DNA of 64,000 nucleotides, from NCBI GenBank assembly GCA_947642445.1, contig CANRSF010000002.1:89609-153608 (forward strand), given 5' to 3'. Shown piece after piece: positions 36,905 through 44,350 of this stretch; position 1 is the stretch's first letter, and every line of letters begins with the position of its first letter. A program made the position numbers and the translations under genes. The notes beneath the pieces were generated by a model, which did not search any database, was not told where the DNA came from, and saw only the letters and a program-made list of their open reading frames with translations. Source of the DNA: an uncultured Collinsella sp. GTDB lineage: Bacteria > Actinomycetota > Coriobacteriia > Coriobacteriales > Coriobacteriaceae.

Positions 36905-37948
36905 TTAAGCATTGGTCTGGACGAAGCCGCCATCAAACGCATTGGCCTCGAGCACGCGGGCACAGCCGTTAACAACGTTATCGAGCGCCGTGGGGCTAAC
37001 ATTGACCGAAACGCCGGTCTCATCGCGCAGGCGCACATCGAGACCGCGCAGCAGCGCGCCGCCACCGGTCAGCAAAATGCCATAGTACATAAGGTCCGAG
37101 GCAAGATCGGGAGGCGTAGCGTCGAGTGCGTCCTTGACGGCCTTGGCCATCTCGTCGAGCGGCTTGTTGAGTGCGCGACGAATCTCCTCGCTCTCGATGC
37201 GCACGGTCTTGGGCAGACCGGTGATCACGTCGCGGCCGTTGACCTCGACGTCGAGCTCGTCCTTGAGCGGCACGGCGGAGCCGACCTTGATCTTGATGTC
37301 CTCTGCCGTACGCTCGCCGATGGCCAGGTTGTAGGCATCACGAACGTGCGTGAGGATGGCCTGATCGAACTCGTCGCCGGCAATACGGATGGACTGCGAG
37401 ACGACGATGCCGCCCATAGCGATAACGGCAACCTCGGTGGTACCGCCACCGATGTCGATGACCATGGAGCCGGTGGGTTCCTCGACGGGCAGGTCGGCGC
37501 CGATGGCAGCCGCCATGGGCTCTTCGATCAGATAGGCCTGGCGGGCACCGGCCTGGATCGTGGCCTCAAAGACAGCACGCTTCTCGACCGACGTGACACC
37601 GGAGGGAACGCAGACGACAACACGCGGACGCGGAGTCCACGGATAGCGCTTCTCGGACGCCTTGTCGATAAAGTAGCGAAGCATGGCCTCGGTAACATCG
37701 AAGTCGGCGATGACGCCGTCCTTCAGGGGACGAACGGCCACGATGTTGCCGGGCGTACGGCCGAGCATGCGCTTTGCCTCGATACCGACCGCCAAGATGC
37801 GCTCGTCGTTCTTGTCGATGGCGACAACAGAGGGCTCGCGAATGACGATGCCCTTGCCGCGCACGGAGACAAGCGTATTGGCGGTGCCGAGGTCGATGGC
37901 AAGATCGCCCGCATAGCTACCGAAGAACATATCCATCAAAGAAAACAA
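36905..37948 (-). CDS. mreB: Rod shape-determining actin homologue MreB
   Basis: MreB forms membrane-bound filaments that guide sidewall synthesis. Actin-fold motifs: AIDLGTANTLV (phosphate 1), VVIDIGGGTTEVAV in the centre (seen as MVIDIGGGTTEVAV), and LLTGGGALLRGLD. 347 residues. The start is taken as TTG at 37948 because AGGAG lies five bases upstream; the ATG at 37936 has no Shine-Dalgarno. First gene of mreB-mreC-mreD-mrdA-rodA. Confidence 0.96.
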   Translation of the reverse strand: MFSLMDMFFGSYAGDLAIDLGTANTLVSVRGKGIVIREPSVVAIDKNDERILAVGIEAKRMLGRTPGNIVAVRPLKDGVIADFDVTEAMLRYFIDKASEKRYPWTPRPRVVVCVPSGVTSVEKRAVFEATIQAGARQAYLIEEPMAAAIGADLPVEEPTGSMVIDIGGGTTEVAVIAMGGIVVSQSIRIAGDEFDQAILTHVRDAYNLAIGERTAEDIKIKVGSAVPLKDELDVEVNGRDVITGLPKTVRIESEEIRRALNKPLDEMAKAVKDALDATPPDLASDLMYYGILLTGGGALLRGLDVRLRDETGVSVNVSPTALDNVVNGCARVLEANAFDGGFVQTNA

Positions 37949-37993
37949 CGCAACTCCTGATGTGTTGGATGATTGCTGGAAAACTACTAGCTC

Positions 37994-37999
37994 ATCATA
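37994..37999 (-). promoter_or_regulatory. Possible -10 box of the mreB operon
   Basis: TATGAT on the minus strand, 45 bases before the mreB start. The expected -35 position falls in the hairpin of the preceding terminator and has no good match, so this is a tentative call. Confidence 0.35.
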
Positions 38000-38008
38000 C
38001 TAGCGCAA

Positions 38009-38041
38009 GCCCGGCGCCTCACTTGCGGTGAAGCGCCGGGC
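38009..38041 (-). terminator. Hairpin between the TPR gene and mreB
   Basis: 14-bp stem GCCCGGCGCTTCAC / GTGAGGCGCCGGGC (one mismatch) with a 5-base loop. It lies 23 bases after the TPR gene stop. No T run follows on the minus strand (CTTGCGCTAG), so termination may be partial. Confidence 0.6.
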
Positions 38042-38066
38042 AAAGCTAAATCCCATAAGGTCACTA
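38042..38066 (-). repeat. Dispersed 3'-end repeat, diverged copy at the TPR gene
   Basis: Read on the minus strand from the stop codon: TAGTGACCTTATGGGATTTAGCT. It keeps TAGTG at the stop, an ATGGG core and TTTAGCT as in the rsfS copy but is shorter. It lies directly before a strong hairpin. This copy is the least certain of the three. Confidence 0.35.
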
Positions 38067-39368
38067 CTGGTTGTCAGCAGCCGAGAAATCCATATCAAGC
38101 GAAGAAACGGCCCAGCCGATATGGTTGTCGGAGCGCACGAATTTGACGGTGTACTCCTGCTCGCCGCCCTTGGACAGCGATGCCTTCACCTTGGCGGTCG
38201 TCTCGGTCATGGACTGATCCATGCCCTCGACGGACACGGTGGCACCCTGCGGAATCGAGGAGATGATCATCGACTTAGCGTCCTCGGACAGGCTCGAGGC
38301 CAGGCAAGACTCGGCCTTTGCGGCGTCACCGTCGCCGGCAGCCTGGAACAGATCGGTAACGACAGACTCCTGAGACGGGAAGCCAAAGCCGCGCGTGTAG
38401 GCAAAGCCCAGACCGCCCGCGGCGATCAAAATGAGCAGAAGCAGCACGATGAAGACTTTAAGACCCGTGTGGCGATGGCGACGACGGACCTTGGCCTGCT
38501 TACGATCCTGACGGTCCTGCTGGACCATCTCGGACTCGGACAGCGTAAAGAAGCCGGTGTCCGAGGGATCGGGCATAAACTGACCGGTCGCGCCCGTAGG
38601 ATCGAGCGGATCGACGGCAGGAGCGTCCATCGCGGGCGCCGGAGCCGTGGCCATAGCCGTCTGGGCAGACAGCGCAGCAAGCGAATCCTGCACGCGGGCA
38701 AGCTCATCGGCCTGCTCGGAGGTGAGCTGGTAGATGCCATCGGCAGTAGCGGCGTTAAAGGCGTCGAGTGCGTCGGAGGGACGGCCGGCGGCAGAAAGCG
38801 CCTGACCCATGCCGGCGTTGAGCGCACGCGTGTCGTCGCGGGGGCCGGCAAAGTCGATAGCCGTGCGGTAGGTCTCCACGGCATCCGCCGGACGGCCGAG
38901 CTTAATGAAGCAACGACCGAGCTCGCCGAGTGCGGCGGCAGGAGCCGGATTGGCGCCGTCGATGGCAGCCTGACGGAAGGCGGTTCCCGCGTTGGCATAG
39001 TCGCCCGATTGGAACAGCGCATTGCCCAGACCCAGATAGGCCTTGAACGGCGTGGCATAGGAAGCATCCTGCGTAGCAGCAGAGAACGCCTGAGCGGCCG
39101 TCGTGTAGTCGCCCACCGCGGCGAGCGCCTTGCCGCGGTTGGTGAGCAGCGCGCCGCGCTTGCCGTAGGTGCCGTCGTTGAGGGCGGCGGCATAGGCCTC
39201 GGCGGCCTCGGCATACATGCCCAGGTGCATCAAGGCGTTGCCACGAAGGTGGTCGGCCTCGCCCATAATCTCATCGGGAGTCTTTGCCGCCCCAAGCATC
39301 TGGGCTGCAGCGGAAAAATCACCCGCGCGGTAAGCGGCGCGGCCCTGTTGGATCAGCTGGCTATTCAA
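38064..39368 (-). CDS. TPR-repeat membrane protein
   Basis: A 434-residue protein of unknown function. Residues 1-220 hold several TPR-like helical repeats (QGRAAYRAGDFSAAAQML, AEAYAAALNDG, LGNALFQSGDYANAGTAF, KLGRPADAVETYRTAI). A Pro/Ala-rich linker leads to a basic stop-transfer stretch (KQAKVRRRHRHTG), one membrane helix at about 303-322, and an outer domain of about 110 residues with SVVTDLFQAAGDGDAAKAESCL that resembles DUF4878-like lipocone domains. The start is TTG behind AAAGGGGAC. It lies upstream of mreB and 11 bases after the cyclophilin gene. The topology suggests a scaffold that links a cytoplasmic complex to the cell surface. Confidence 0.75.
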   Translation of the reverse strand: MNSQLIQQGRAAYRAGDFSAAAQMLGAAKTPDEIMGEADHLRGNALMHLGMYAEAAEAYAAALNDGTYGKRGALLTNRGKALAAVGDYTTAAQAFSAATQDASYATPFKAYLGLGNALFQSGDYANAGTAFRQAAIDGANPAPAAALGELGRCFIKLGRPADAVETYRTAIDFAGPRDDTRALNAGMGQALSAAGRPSDALDAFNAATADGIYQLTSEQADELARVQDSLAALSAQTAMATAPAPAMDAPAVDPLDPTGATGQFMPDPSDTGFFTLSESEMVQQDRQDRKQAKVRRRHRHTGLKVFIVLLLLILIAAGGLGFAYTRGFGFPSQESVVTDLFQAAGDGDAAKAESCLASSLSEDAKSMIISSIPQGATVSVEGMDQSMTETTAKVKASLSKGGEQEYTVKFVRSDNHIGWAVSSLDMDFSAADNQ

Positions 39369-39379
39369 GGAAGTCCCCT

Positions 39380-39922
39380 TTACTCGTGAACGATCTCGAC
39401 ATGAACGATCTCGTCGCCGGCACGCAGCTGCGAAATCACATCGAGACCCTCGACCGTGGTACCAAAGACGGTGTAACCGGAATCGAGGTTATGCTGGGCA
39501 CCCAGGCAGAAGTAGAACTGCGAACCCGCGGAATCGGGGTCCATGGAGCGTGCCATGGCAAGGGCGCCATCGACATGGCTGTTGCGCGGATTGGTGGCAA
39601 ACTCGCCCTTGATGCAGTAGCCGGGGCCACCGGTACCGGGCATGCCGTCGGGGCCCTCAAGACCGGCAGCGACGTCGGCGCCGGACATGTCGCGGGTATT
39701 GGGGTCCCCGCCCTGGATAACAAAACCGGGCACATAGCGATGGAACTTAAGGCCATCATAGAAGCCCATCGTGGAAAGCTCGCAGAAGTTCGCGACATGA
39801 ATGGGAGCGCCCTCGCCGTCAAACTTGACCTTGATGGTACCCTTCGACGTCTCGATTACGGCGCACTCGTCGCCGACAAGCTGATACTCGGGCGTGTAGA
39901 GCTCTTTCTTAAAACCAAACAT
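39380..39922 (-). CDS. Cyclophilin-type peptidyl-prolyl isomerase
   Basis: A single-domain PPIase that speeds cis-trans isomerisation of proline bonds. Core motifs are KFHRYVPGFVIQGGDP (catalytic Arg), SAGSQFYFCLG and TVFGTTVEGLDV. 180 residues with no signal peptide, so cytoplasmic. Good AGGAAGG before the ATG and its own promoter at 39962-39991; the TPR gene follows 11 bases later. Confidence 0.93.
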   Translation of the reverse strand: MFGFKKELYTPEYQLVGDECAVIETSKGTIKVKFDGEGAPIHVANFCELSTMGFYDGLKFHRYVPGFVIQGGDPNTRDMSGADVAAGLEGPDGMPGTGGPGYCIKGEFATNPRNSHVDGALAMARSMDPDSAGSQFYFCLGAQHNLDSGYTVFGTTVEGLDVISQLRAGDEIVHVEIVHE

Positions 39923-39961
39923 GTGGTTCCTTCCTCGTGCGTTTAAAGCATATTTGTACGA

Positions 39962-39991
39962 ATTGTAGCAATAAGCACGGGCTTACATCAA
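39962..39991 (-). promoter_or_regulatory. Promoter of the cyclophilin-TPR pair
   Basis: On the minus strand TTGATG (39986-39991), an 18-base spacer and TACAAT (39962-39967), about 40 bases before the cyclophilin ATG. Confidence 0.7.
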
Positions 39992-40029
39992 TTGCGCACG
40001 TAGGTTATGCCGACTATGGCGAACTAATT

Positions 40030-41172
40030 TTAGGAACGCTGCTGCGGCTTCCAGGAACCCACATTGGCATCGTACTGGTTCAGCGCGCTGTTGCCGCCCT
40101 GCGCGATGGGCGCCAGAATCTCGCTTTGGTGGGAACTCATCGACTCGCCATCGGGAATGGCCAGCGAGATATCCCAGCTCTGGCAGATCACGTCGACGCG
40201 CTCATACATCCACTCGGCAAGCTGCTTTAAGTGGGCGATGTCATCCGCATAGACCGTATCGTCCTGTACTTTCAGGTTGTTAAGCTCATCTTGCGTCTTT
40301 TTGATCTGGTCGCGCAGGGCGTAGGCACTCTGCGACAGCTCCTGACGGGTGGACAGCGGCGTTCGGAGATAACCGTTGTTAAAGGAATCGATGACCTCGC
40401 CGATCTGGTCCTCGTCAGCGTAGGACACGATGGTCTGATACAGACCGTCGAGCCTGGTATAGAGCTGATCATCGGTGAGCACGGTTTCTTCCTGGACCAC
40501 CTCCGCAGAATCGTCCTGCTTGGTATCGTCCTCAGTGGCCTCGCCCTTTTGGCGCGTGGGGAAGGTGGTCTGTGCAGCTTGGCCAAACTGGTCGTAGAAG
40601 CCGGGCATGACACCCATGGGATCGGTCGTCACGAACCAATAGGCACCGCCGCAAACGACGGCAAGGACCGCGATGACGACGAGCGGCTTGGGGATATGAC
40701 GCTTATGCTTGTGATAGGCGTCCTCGTCGGGGTGCACCTTGCGCTTGGGTTTTTGAGCATCGTCATGCAGGGAAACGGGCGTGGGAATATCGACCTTGGG
40801 GATACCGAAATCCTTATCGAAAGCCGGCAGCACGCAGGTCTCATTGGGGTCGGCGGCGTCCGAAAGCACCGCAGCGGCAGAGGCCGGCGCATGCGGCACC
40901 TCGGTATCGATCTGCTCTTGCGTTAGGCGCGGAAAGCCCGCCGTGCGGCCCGCTGCCAGGTCGGATGCTGCCGCGTCCTCGGAGAGGATACCCGGAGCGG
41001 GGCGTCCACATTTGGGGCACGTACGATCATGCGGAGAAAGACGGGCACCGCAGCCCTCACAGAACACAAACTCGGTGTGCTCGGGACCATCGCCCGGACC
41101 CACATAGGCGTTGCAGTAGGGGCAGAACGAGGCGCCGTCCTCGATAGTCTTAAGGCAATGCGGGCAGATCAC
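40030..41172 (-). CDS. Double zinc-ribbon membrane protein
   Basis: Function unknown. Two N-terminal zinc ribbons are visible (CPHC...CPYC and CEGC...CPKC, residues 3-60), then a long Ala/Pro-rich acidic linker, a basic stretch (HKHKRHIPKP) and one membrane helix near 165-183, then an outer domain of about 200 residues that is rich in helix-forming sequence (LTDDQLYTRLDGLYQTIV, LRDQIKKTQDELNNLKV). I start at the GTG at 41172 behind GAGG because MICPHC fits zinc-ribbon proteins; an upstream in-frame TTG at 41202 is possible. It is similar in design to the TPR protein nearby: cytoplasmic protein-binding module, one helix, outer domain. Confidence 0.75.
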   Translation of the reverse strand: MICPHCLKTIEDGASFCPYCNAYVGPGDGPEHTEFVFCEGCGARLSPHDRTCPKCGRPAPGILSEDAAASDLAAGRTAGFPRLTQEQIDTEVPHAPASAAAVLSDAADPNETCVLPAFDKDFGIPKVDIPTPVSLHDDAQKPKRKVHPDEDAYHKHKRHIPKPLVVIAVLAVVCGGAYWFVTTDPMGVMPGFYDQFGQAAQTTFPTRQKGEATEDDTKQDDSAEVVQEETVLTDDQLYTRLDGLYQTIVSYADEDQIGEVIDSFNNGYLRTPLSTRQELSQSAYALRDQIKKTQDELNNLKVQDDTVYADDIAHLKQLAEWMYERVDVICQSWDISLAIPDGESMSSHQSEILAPIAQGGNSALNQYDANVGSWKPQQRS

Positions 41173-41275
41173 GGCATCCTCTTTTCGAAGCAATTCAAAC
41201 AATCGAGGTTAGAGCATAACATCGCCACGGCCCCACAGGAGCAAGGCACCAATTCAACATCGCCAGGGCGCGTAG

Positions 41276-44005
41276 CTACTTCTTCTTTTTGCTTGGCATC
41301 GAAACTTTGATGCCTTGGGCGGACTTGGTTACGCGGGAGCGCTTGGCGCCCGTGGGCTTCTTTTTCTTGGGCTGGGCCTGGGCCACGCCCTCGAGTGCGC
41401 GGGCCTCGGCCTCACGAACGGTGCGAGCTTCGCGGCGCTGCGCCATGTCGGCGGCGACGCGCTTGGCAAAACGCTCCGCCGTCGAACCCGTCGAGCTCAC
41501 CTTGCCGCCACCGCGACCCAGGCGGACGCGAACACCGCGGCCAAAACCAGTTGCGGCATGACGACGACGCGGCTTGAGCGAATCCATCATCGTGGCGAGC
41601 TTAAAAAACACCGAGCAGGTAAAGACCACGACGGCAGCCAAGATAACCATCTGGCCCATTGTCAGGTTGGCAATAGACAGCAGCTCCGGGAATCCGATAA
41701 CGCCCACCAGGATGCCGGCGACTACAAACACAAAGAGCACCACACGTAAGGGCGTGAGAGGCTGCGAGATGCGCCAGATCAGGCTGACGCTCGCCGCGCA
41801 CGACGTAAGCAGGCACATCGTAGACAGCGTGAGCTGGCTAAAGCCAAACACCCGCGCCACAAAGATATCGAGCGCTGCAGCCAAAATGACCGCAATCGAC
41901 GCCGGCAGTGCCCGCTTGAGCACGTTCGTCAGGAACGATCCCTTCACGCGAGCATTGTTGGGCTCCAGGCCCAACACAAAGCCCGGCGCGCCAATACAGA
42001 AGAAGTTAATGAGCGTCATCTGGATGGGCTCGAAGGGGTACGGCGGCAGCGCGATGCACAGCGCCGCCAAGCCCATCGAGAACAGCGTTTTGGTCAGGAA
42101 CAGCGCCGCGGAGCGCTGCAGGTTGTTGATGGAGCGACGGCCCTCGGCCACCACGGCGGGCATCGAGGCAAAGTCGTTGTCGACGAGTACGATCTCGGCC
42201 ACGTTACGCGCGGCGTCGGAGCCAGCCGCCATGGCGACGGAGCAGTCAGCCTCCTTGAGCGCTAGCACATCGTTAACGCCGTCGCCCGTCATGGCCACGG
42301 TGTGCTCGCGGCGCTTGAGTGCCTGCACGAGCTCGCGCTTCTGCTGCGGGGTCACACGACCAAAGACATGGTAGCGGTCCACTGCGGCATCGAGCTTGGC
42401 CGGCGTATCGAGCGTCGTGGCGTCCACATAAGCGTCAGCCCCCGGCACGCCCACCACGCGCGCAATCGACGACACCGTACGCGGGTCGTCGCCACTGATC
42501 ACGTTGAGGGTCACGCCCTGCTCGTTAAAGTACCCGATGGTCTCGGCGGCCGAGGTGCGGATCTCGTCGCGAATGGTCACAAAGCCCACGGGCTCGGCCT
42601 CGCCCACCATATCGCCATCGGGCGTAAAGCCGTCCACGCAGGCCACCACAAGCACGCGGCAGGTGTCGGCAAGTTCGGCGACACGGTTCTCGACCTGGGC
42701 AAACGCACGATCAGAGAGCACAAACTGCGCCGCACCCATCACATATGAGCCCTGTGCAAACGACGCGCCGCTCCACTTTTTGGAAGACGAGAACGGAATG
42801 ACCGACAGCGGCTCAGACACCTCGACCGGACGGTCGGCGTAATAGTTGAGCAGCGCCTGACAGGTCTCGTTGGCATCGGCCGAGGTCGCACGTGCGACGT
42901 TAGCCAGCGCAAAATCGAGCACCGTGGTATCGACGGGAACGGCGGCGTCGCCCTCCCCCGCACCCATACCCTCGACCGGCAGCGGATAGGTACCCTCGAC
43001 CTCCATGCGGCCCGACGTGATGGTGCCCGTCTTGTCCAGGCACAGCACGTCGACACGCGCGAGCGTCTCAATGCAGTAGAGCTGCTGCGCGAGTACCTTG
43101 CGGCGGGCCAGGCGCACCGTGGCGATGGCGAGCACCGACGAGGTCAGCAGCACCAGGCCTTGCGGGATCATGCCCAGCAGGGCGCCCACCGTGGACAGCA
43201 GCGCCGACGAAGGCACATGACCAGCCAACAGCTCGGAGAAGCACCACGAAAGCGCGCTATTGCCTGGGGTTCCCGCGGCATCCCACAGCTCGCTCACGCT
43301 CGAGGCAAACAACGCCAAACCGAGCGGGATCATGATGATGCTCGCAAAGCGCACGATGGCGTTGAGCGCGTTCATGATCTCGGAATTGACCTTTTTGACG
43401 TACTTGGCCTCGTTATTAATTTTGGCCACGTAGTTGTCGGCGCCGACATGGATCACGCGGGCGCGCAGCAGACCCGAGTCGATAAAGCTGCCGCTCATGA
43501 GCTCGGAACCGGGCTGTTTCTTAATAAGATCGCTCTCGCCCGTCAGCAGGCTCTCGTTCACGAGCGCCTCGCCCGAAACCACCACGGCGTCAGCGGGGAT
43601 CTGGTCGCCGCGCCCCAGGCGGATGATGTCGTCGAGCACGATCTGGTCCAGGTCGAGCTCCACCTCGGAGCCGTCGCGCACCGCGATGGCCTTCTTGGAG
43701 GTCAGCAGCGTGAGCTTATCGACCATCTTTTTGGAACGCATGGACTGAATGACGCCAATAGCGGTATTGAGGAACACCACGAACAGGAACGTCAGATTCT
43801 TAAACGAACCGGTCAAAATGACCAGGAACGCCAAGATCACGTTGATCAAATTGAACAGCGTGCAGAGGTTCTCGATGATGAGCTCTTTGACCGACTTGGT
43901 CTTGAGCTCCATGTTGCGGTTGATCTTACCGGCGGCGATGCGCTCCTCGACCTCGGCGGTCGAGAGTCCGCGCTCGATATCCGTTGCTGCCATACCACGT
44001 CCCAT
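41276..44005 (-). CDS. P-type cation-transporting ATPase, CtpE-like
   Basis: A 909-residue P-type ATPase. Motifs: actuator LTGES, membrane helix IPQGLVLLTSS (where PEGL is usual), phosphorylation DKTGTIT, and hinge TGDGVNDVLALKEADCSVAM. No N-terminal heavy-metal domain. The sequence around LARRKVLAQQLYCIETLARVD recalls mycobacterial CtpE, a calcium exporter; the ion here is not proven. The C terminus (about 100 residues) is Lys/Arg-rich with KKKKPTG and SKKKK. Start choice is uncertain among GTG 44008, ATG 44005 and ATG 43993; none has a good Shine-Dalgarno. The tRNA-Arg terminator ends only 15-30 bases upstream. Confidence 0.88.
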   Translation of the reverse strand: MGRGMAATDIERGLSTAEVEERIAAGKINRNMELKTKSVKELIIENLCTLFNLINVILAFLVILTGSFKNLTFLFVVFLNTAIGVIQSMRSKKMVDKLTLLTSKKAIAVRDGSEVELDLDQIVLDDIIRLGRGDQIPADAVVVSGEALVNESLLTGESDLIKKQPGSELMSGSFIDSGLLRARVIHVGADNYVAKINNEAKYVKKVNSEIMNALNAIVRFASIIMIPLGLALFASSVSELWDAAGTPGNSALSWCFSELLAGHVPSSALLSTVGALLGMIPQGLVLLTSSVLAIATVRLARRKVLAQQLYCIETLARVDVLCLDKTGTITSGRMEVEGTYPLPVEGMGAGEGDAAVPVDTTVLDFALANVARATSADANETCQALLNYYADRPVEVSEPLSVIPFSSSKKWSGASFAQGSYVMGAAQFVLSDRAFAQVENRVAELADTCRVLVVACVDGFTPDGDMVGEAEPVGFVTIRDEIRTSAAETIGYFNEQGVTLNVISGDDPRTVSSIARVVGVPGADAYVDATTLDTPAKLDAAVDRYHVFGRVTPQQKRELVQALKRREHTVAMTGDGVNDVLALKEADCSVAMAAGSDAARNVAEIVLVDNDFASMPAVVAEGRRSINNLQRSAALFLTKTLFSMGLAALCIALPPYPFEPIQMTLINFFCIGAPGFVLGLEPNNARVKGSFLTNVLKRALPASIAVILAAALDIFVARVFGFSQLTLSTMCLLTSCAASVSLIWRISQPLTPLRVVLFVFVVAGILVGVIGFPELLSIANLTMGQMVILAAVVVFTCSVFFKLATMMDSLKPRRRHAATGFGRGVRVRLGRGGGKVSSTGSTAERFAKRVAADMAQRREARTVREAEARALEGVAQAQPKKKKPTGAKRSRVTKSAQGIKVSMPSKKKK

Positions 44006-44023
44006 CACGTCGCGTCGGTATAA

Positions 44024-44058
44024 GAAAAACCGCCCGGACCATGCGAGGTTCGGACGGT
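44024..44058 (-). terminator. Intrinsic terminator after tRNA-Arg(CCG)
   Basis: On the minus strand ACCGTCCGAACC pairs with GGTCCGGGCGGT (G-U pairs included), loop of 6 bases, followed by TTTTTC. It leaves very little room for a promoter in front of the P-type ATPase. Confidence 0.85.
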
Positions 44059-44069
44059 CTCACGTTCGA

Positions 44070-44146
44070 TGGTGCCCCATGTTGGATTCGAACCAACGGC
44101 CTTCTGCTCCGGAGGCAGACGCTCTAATCCCCTGAGCTAATAGGGC
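44070..44146 (-). tRNA. tRNA-Arg (anticodon CCG)
   Basis: A 77-base cloverleaf with encoded CCA. Acceptor GCCCTAT / ATGGGGC with A73, D arm with GCTCAGGGGATTAGAGC, anticodon stem TCTGC/GCAGA and loop CTCCGGA (anticodon CCG at 44110-44112), T arm GTTGG-TTCGAAT-CCAAC. It reads CGG codons. Confidence 0.95.
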
Positions 44147-44157
44147 CAACGTTTGGC

Positions 44158-44187
44158 ATTATACCCAAGTGCACCACGGGCTATCAA
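44158..44187 (-). promoter_or_regulatory. Promoter of tRNA-Arg(CCG)
   Basis: On the minus strand TTGATA (44182-44187), an 18-base spacer and a perfect TATAAT (44158-44163), about 12 bases before the mature 5' end of the tRNA. It runs away from the aro operon promoter. Confidence 0.85.
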
Positions 44188-44263
44188 AATAAAAGAAAAA
44201 GCTTTGCAATTCCGAGGAAGACGCGGCTCAACGGCCCACTTTAGAAGGCAAAAGCGAGTCAGA

Positions 44264-44272
44264 TAGTATAAA
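44264..44272 (+). promoter_or_regulatory. -10 region of the aromatic amino acid operon
   Basis: TAGTATAAA contains overlapping candidates TAGTAT (44264-44269) and TATAAA (44267-44272). The -35 is weak (TTTAGA at 44240-44245, 18 bases from TAGTAT). A start from either box falls at or just before the ATG of the leader frame at 44278. Confidence 0.5.
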
Positions 44273-44277
44273 CTCTC

Positions 44278-44340
44278 ATGCACCATATGTACACGGCTCG
44301 CGATGCGGGCCGTTTTTGCAAGGGCTATCCATCGAGGTGA
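44278..44340 (+). CDS. Putative leader peptide of the aro operon (20 codons)
   Basis: An open frame MHHMYTARDAGRFCKGYPSR that starts at the probable transcription start and stops 10 bases before the aroF ATG. There is no Shine-Dalgarno, so translation would be leaderless. Codon 5 is Tyr (TAC, 44290-44292), immediately before the terminator hairpin at 44293; Phe and a second Tyr follow the hairpin. A leader peptide that senses Tyr supply fits a DAHP synthase/tyrA operon. Coding is inferred from arrangement only. Confidence 0.35.
   Translation: MHHMYTARDAGRFCKGYPSR
44293..44317 (+). terminator. Intrinsic terminator in the aro operon leader (candidate attenuator)
   Basis: ACGGCTCGC-GAT-GCGGGCCGT: a 9-bp stem (one G-U) with a 3-base loop followed by five T residues at 44313-44317. 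No plus-strand gene lies upstream that it could terminate (the neighbour is a divergent tRNA gene), so it stands between the operon promoter and aroF. Confidence 0.75.
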
Positions 44341-44350
44341 GAGGCACACC

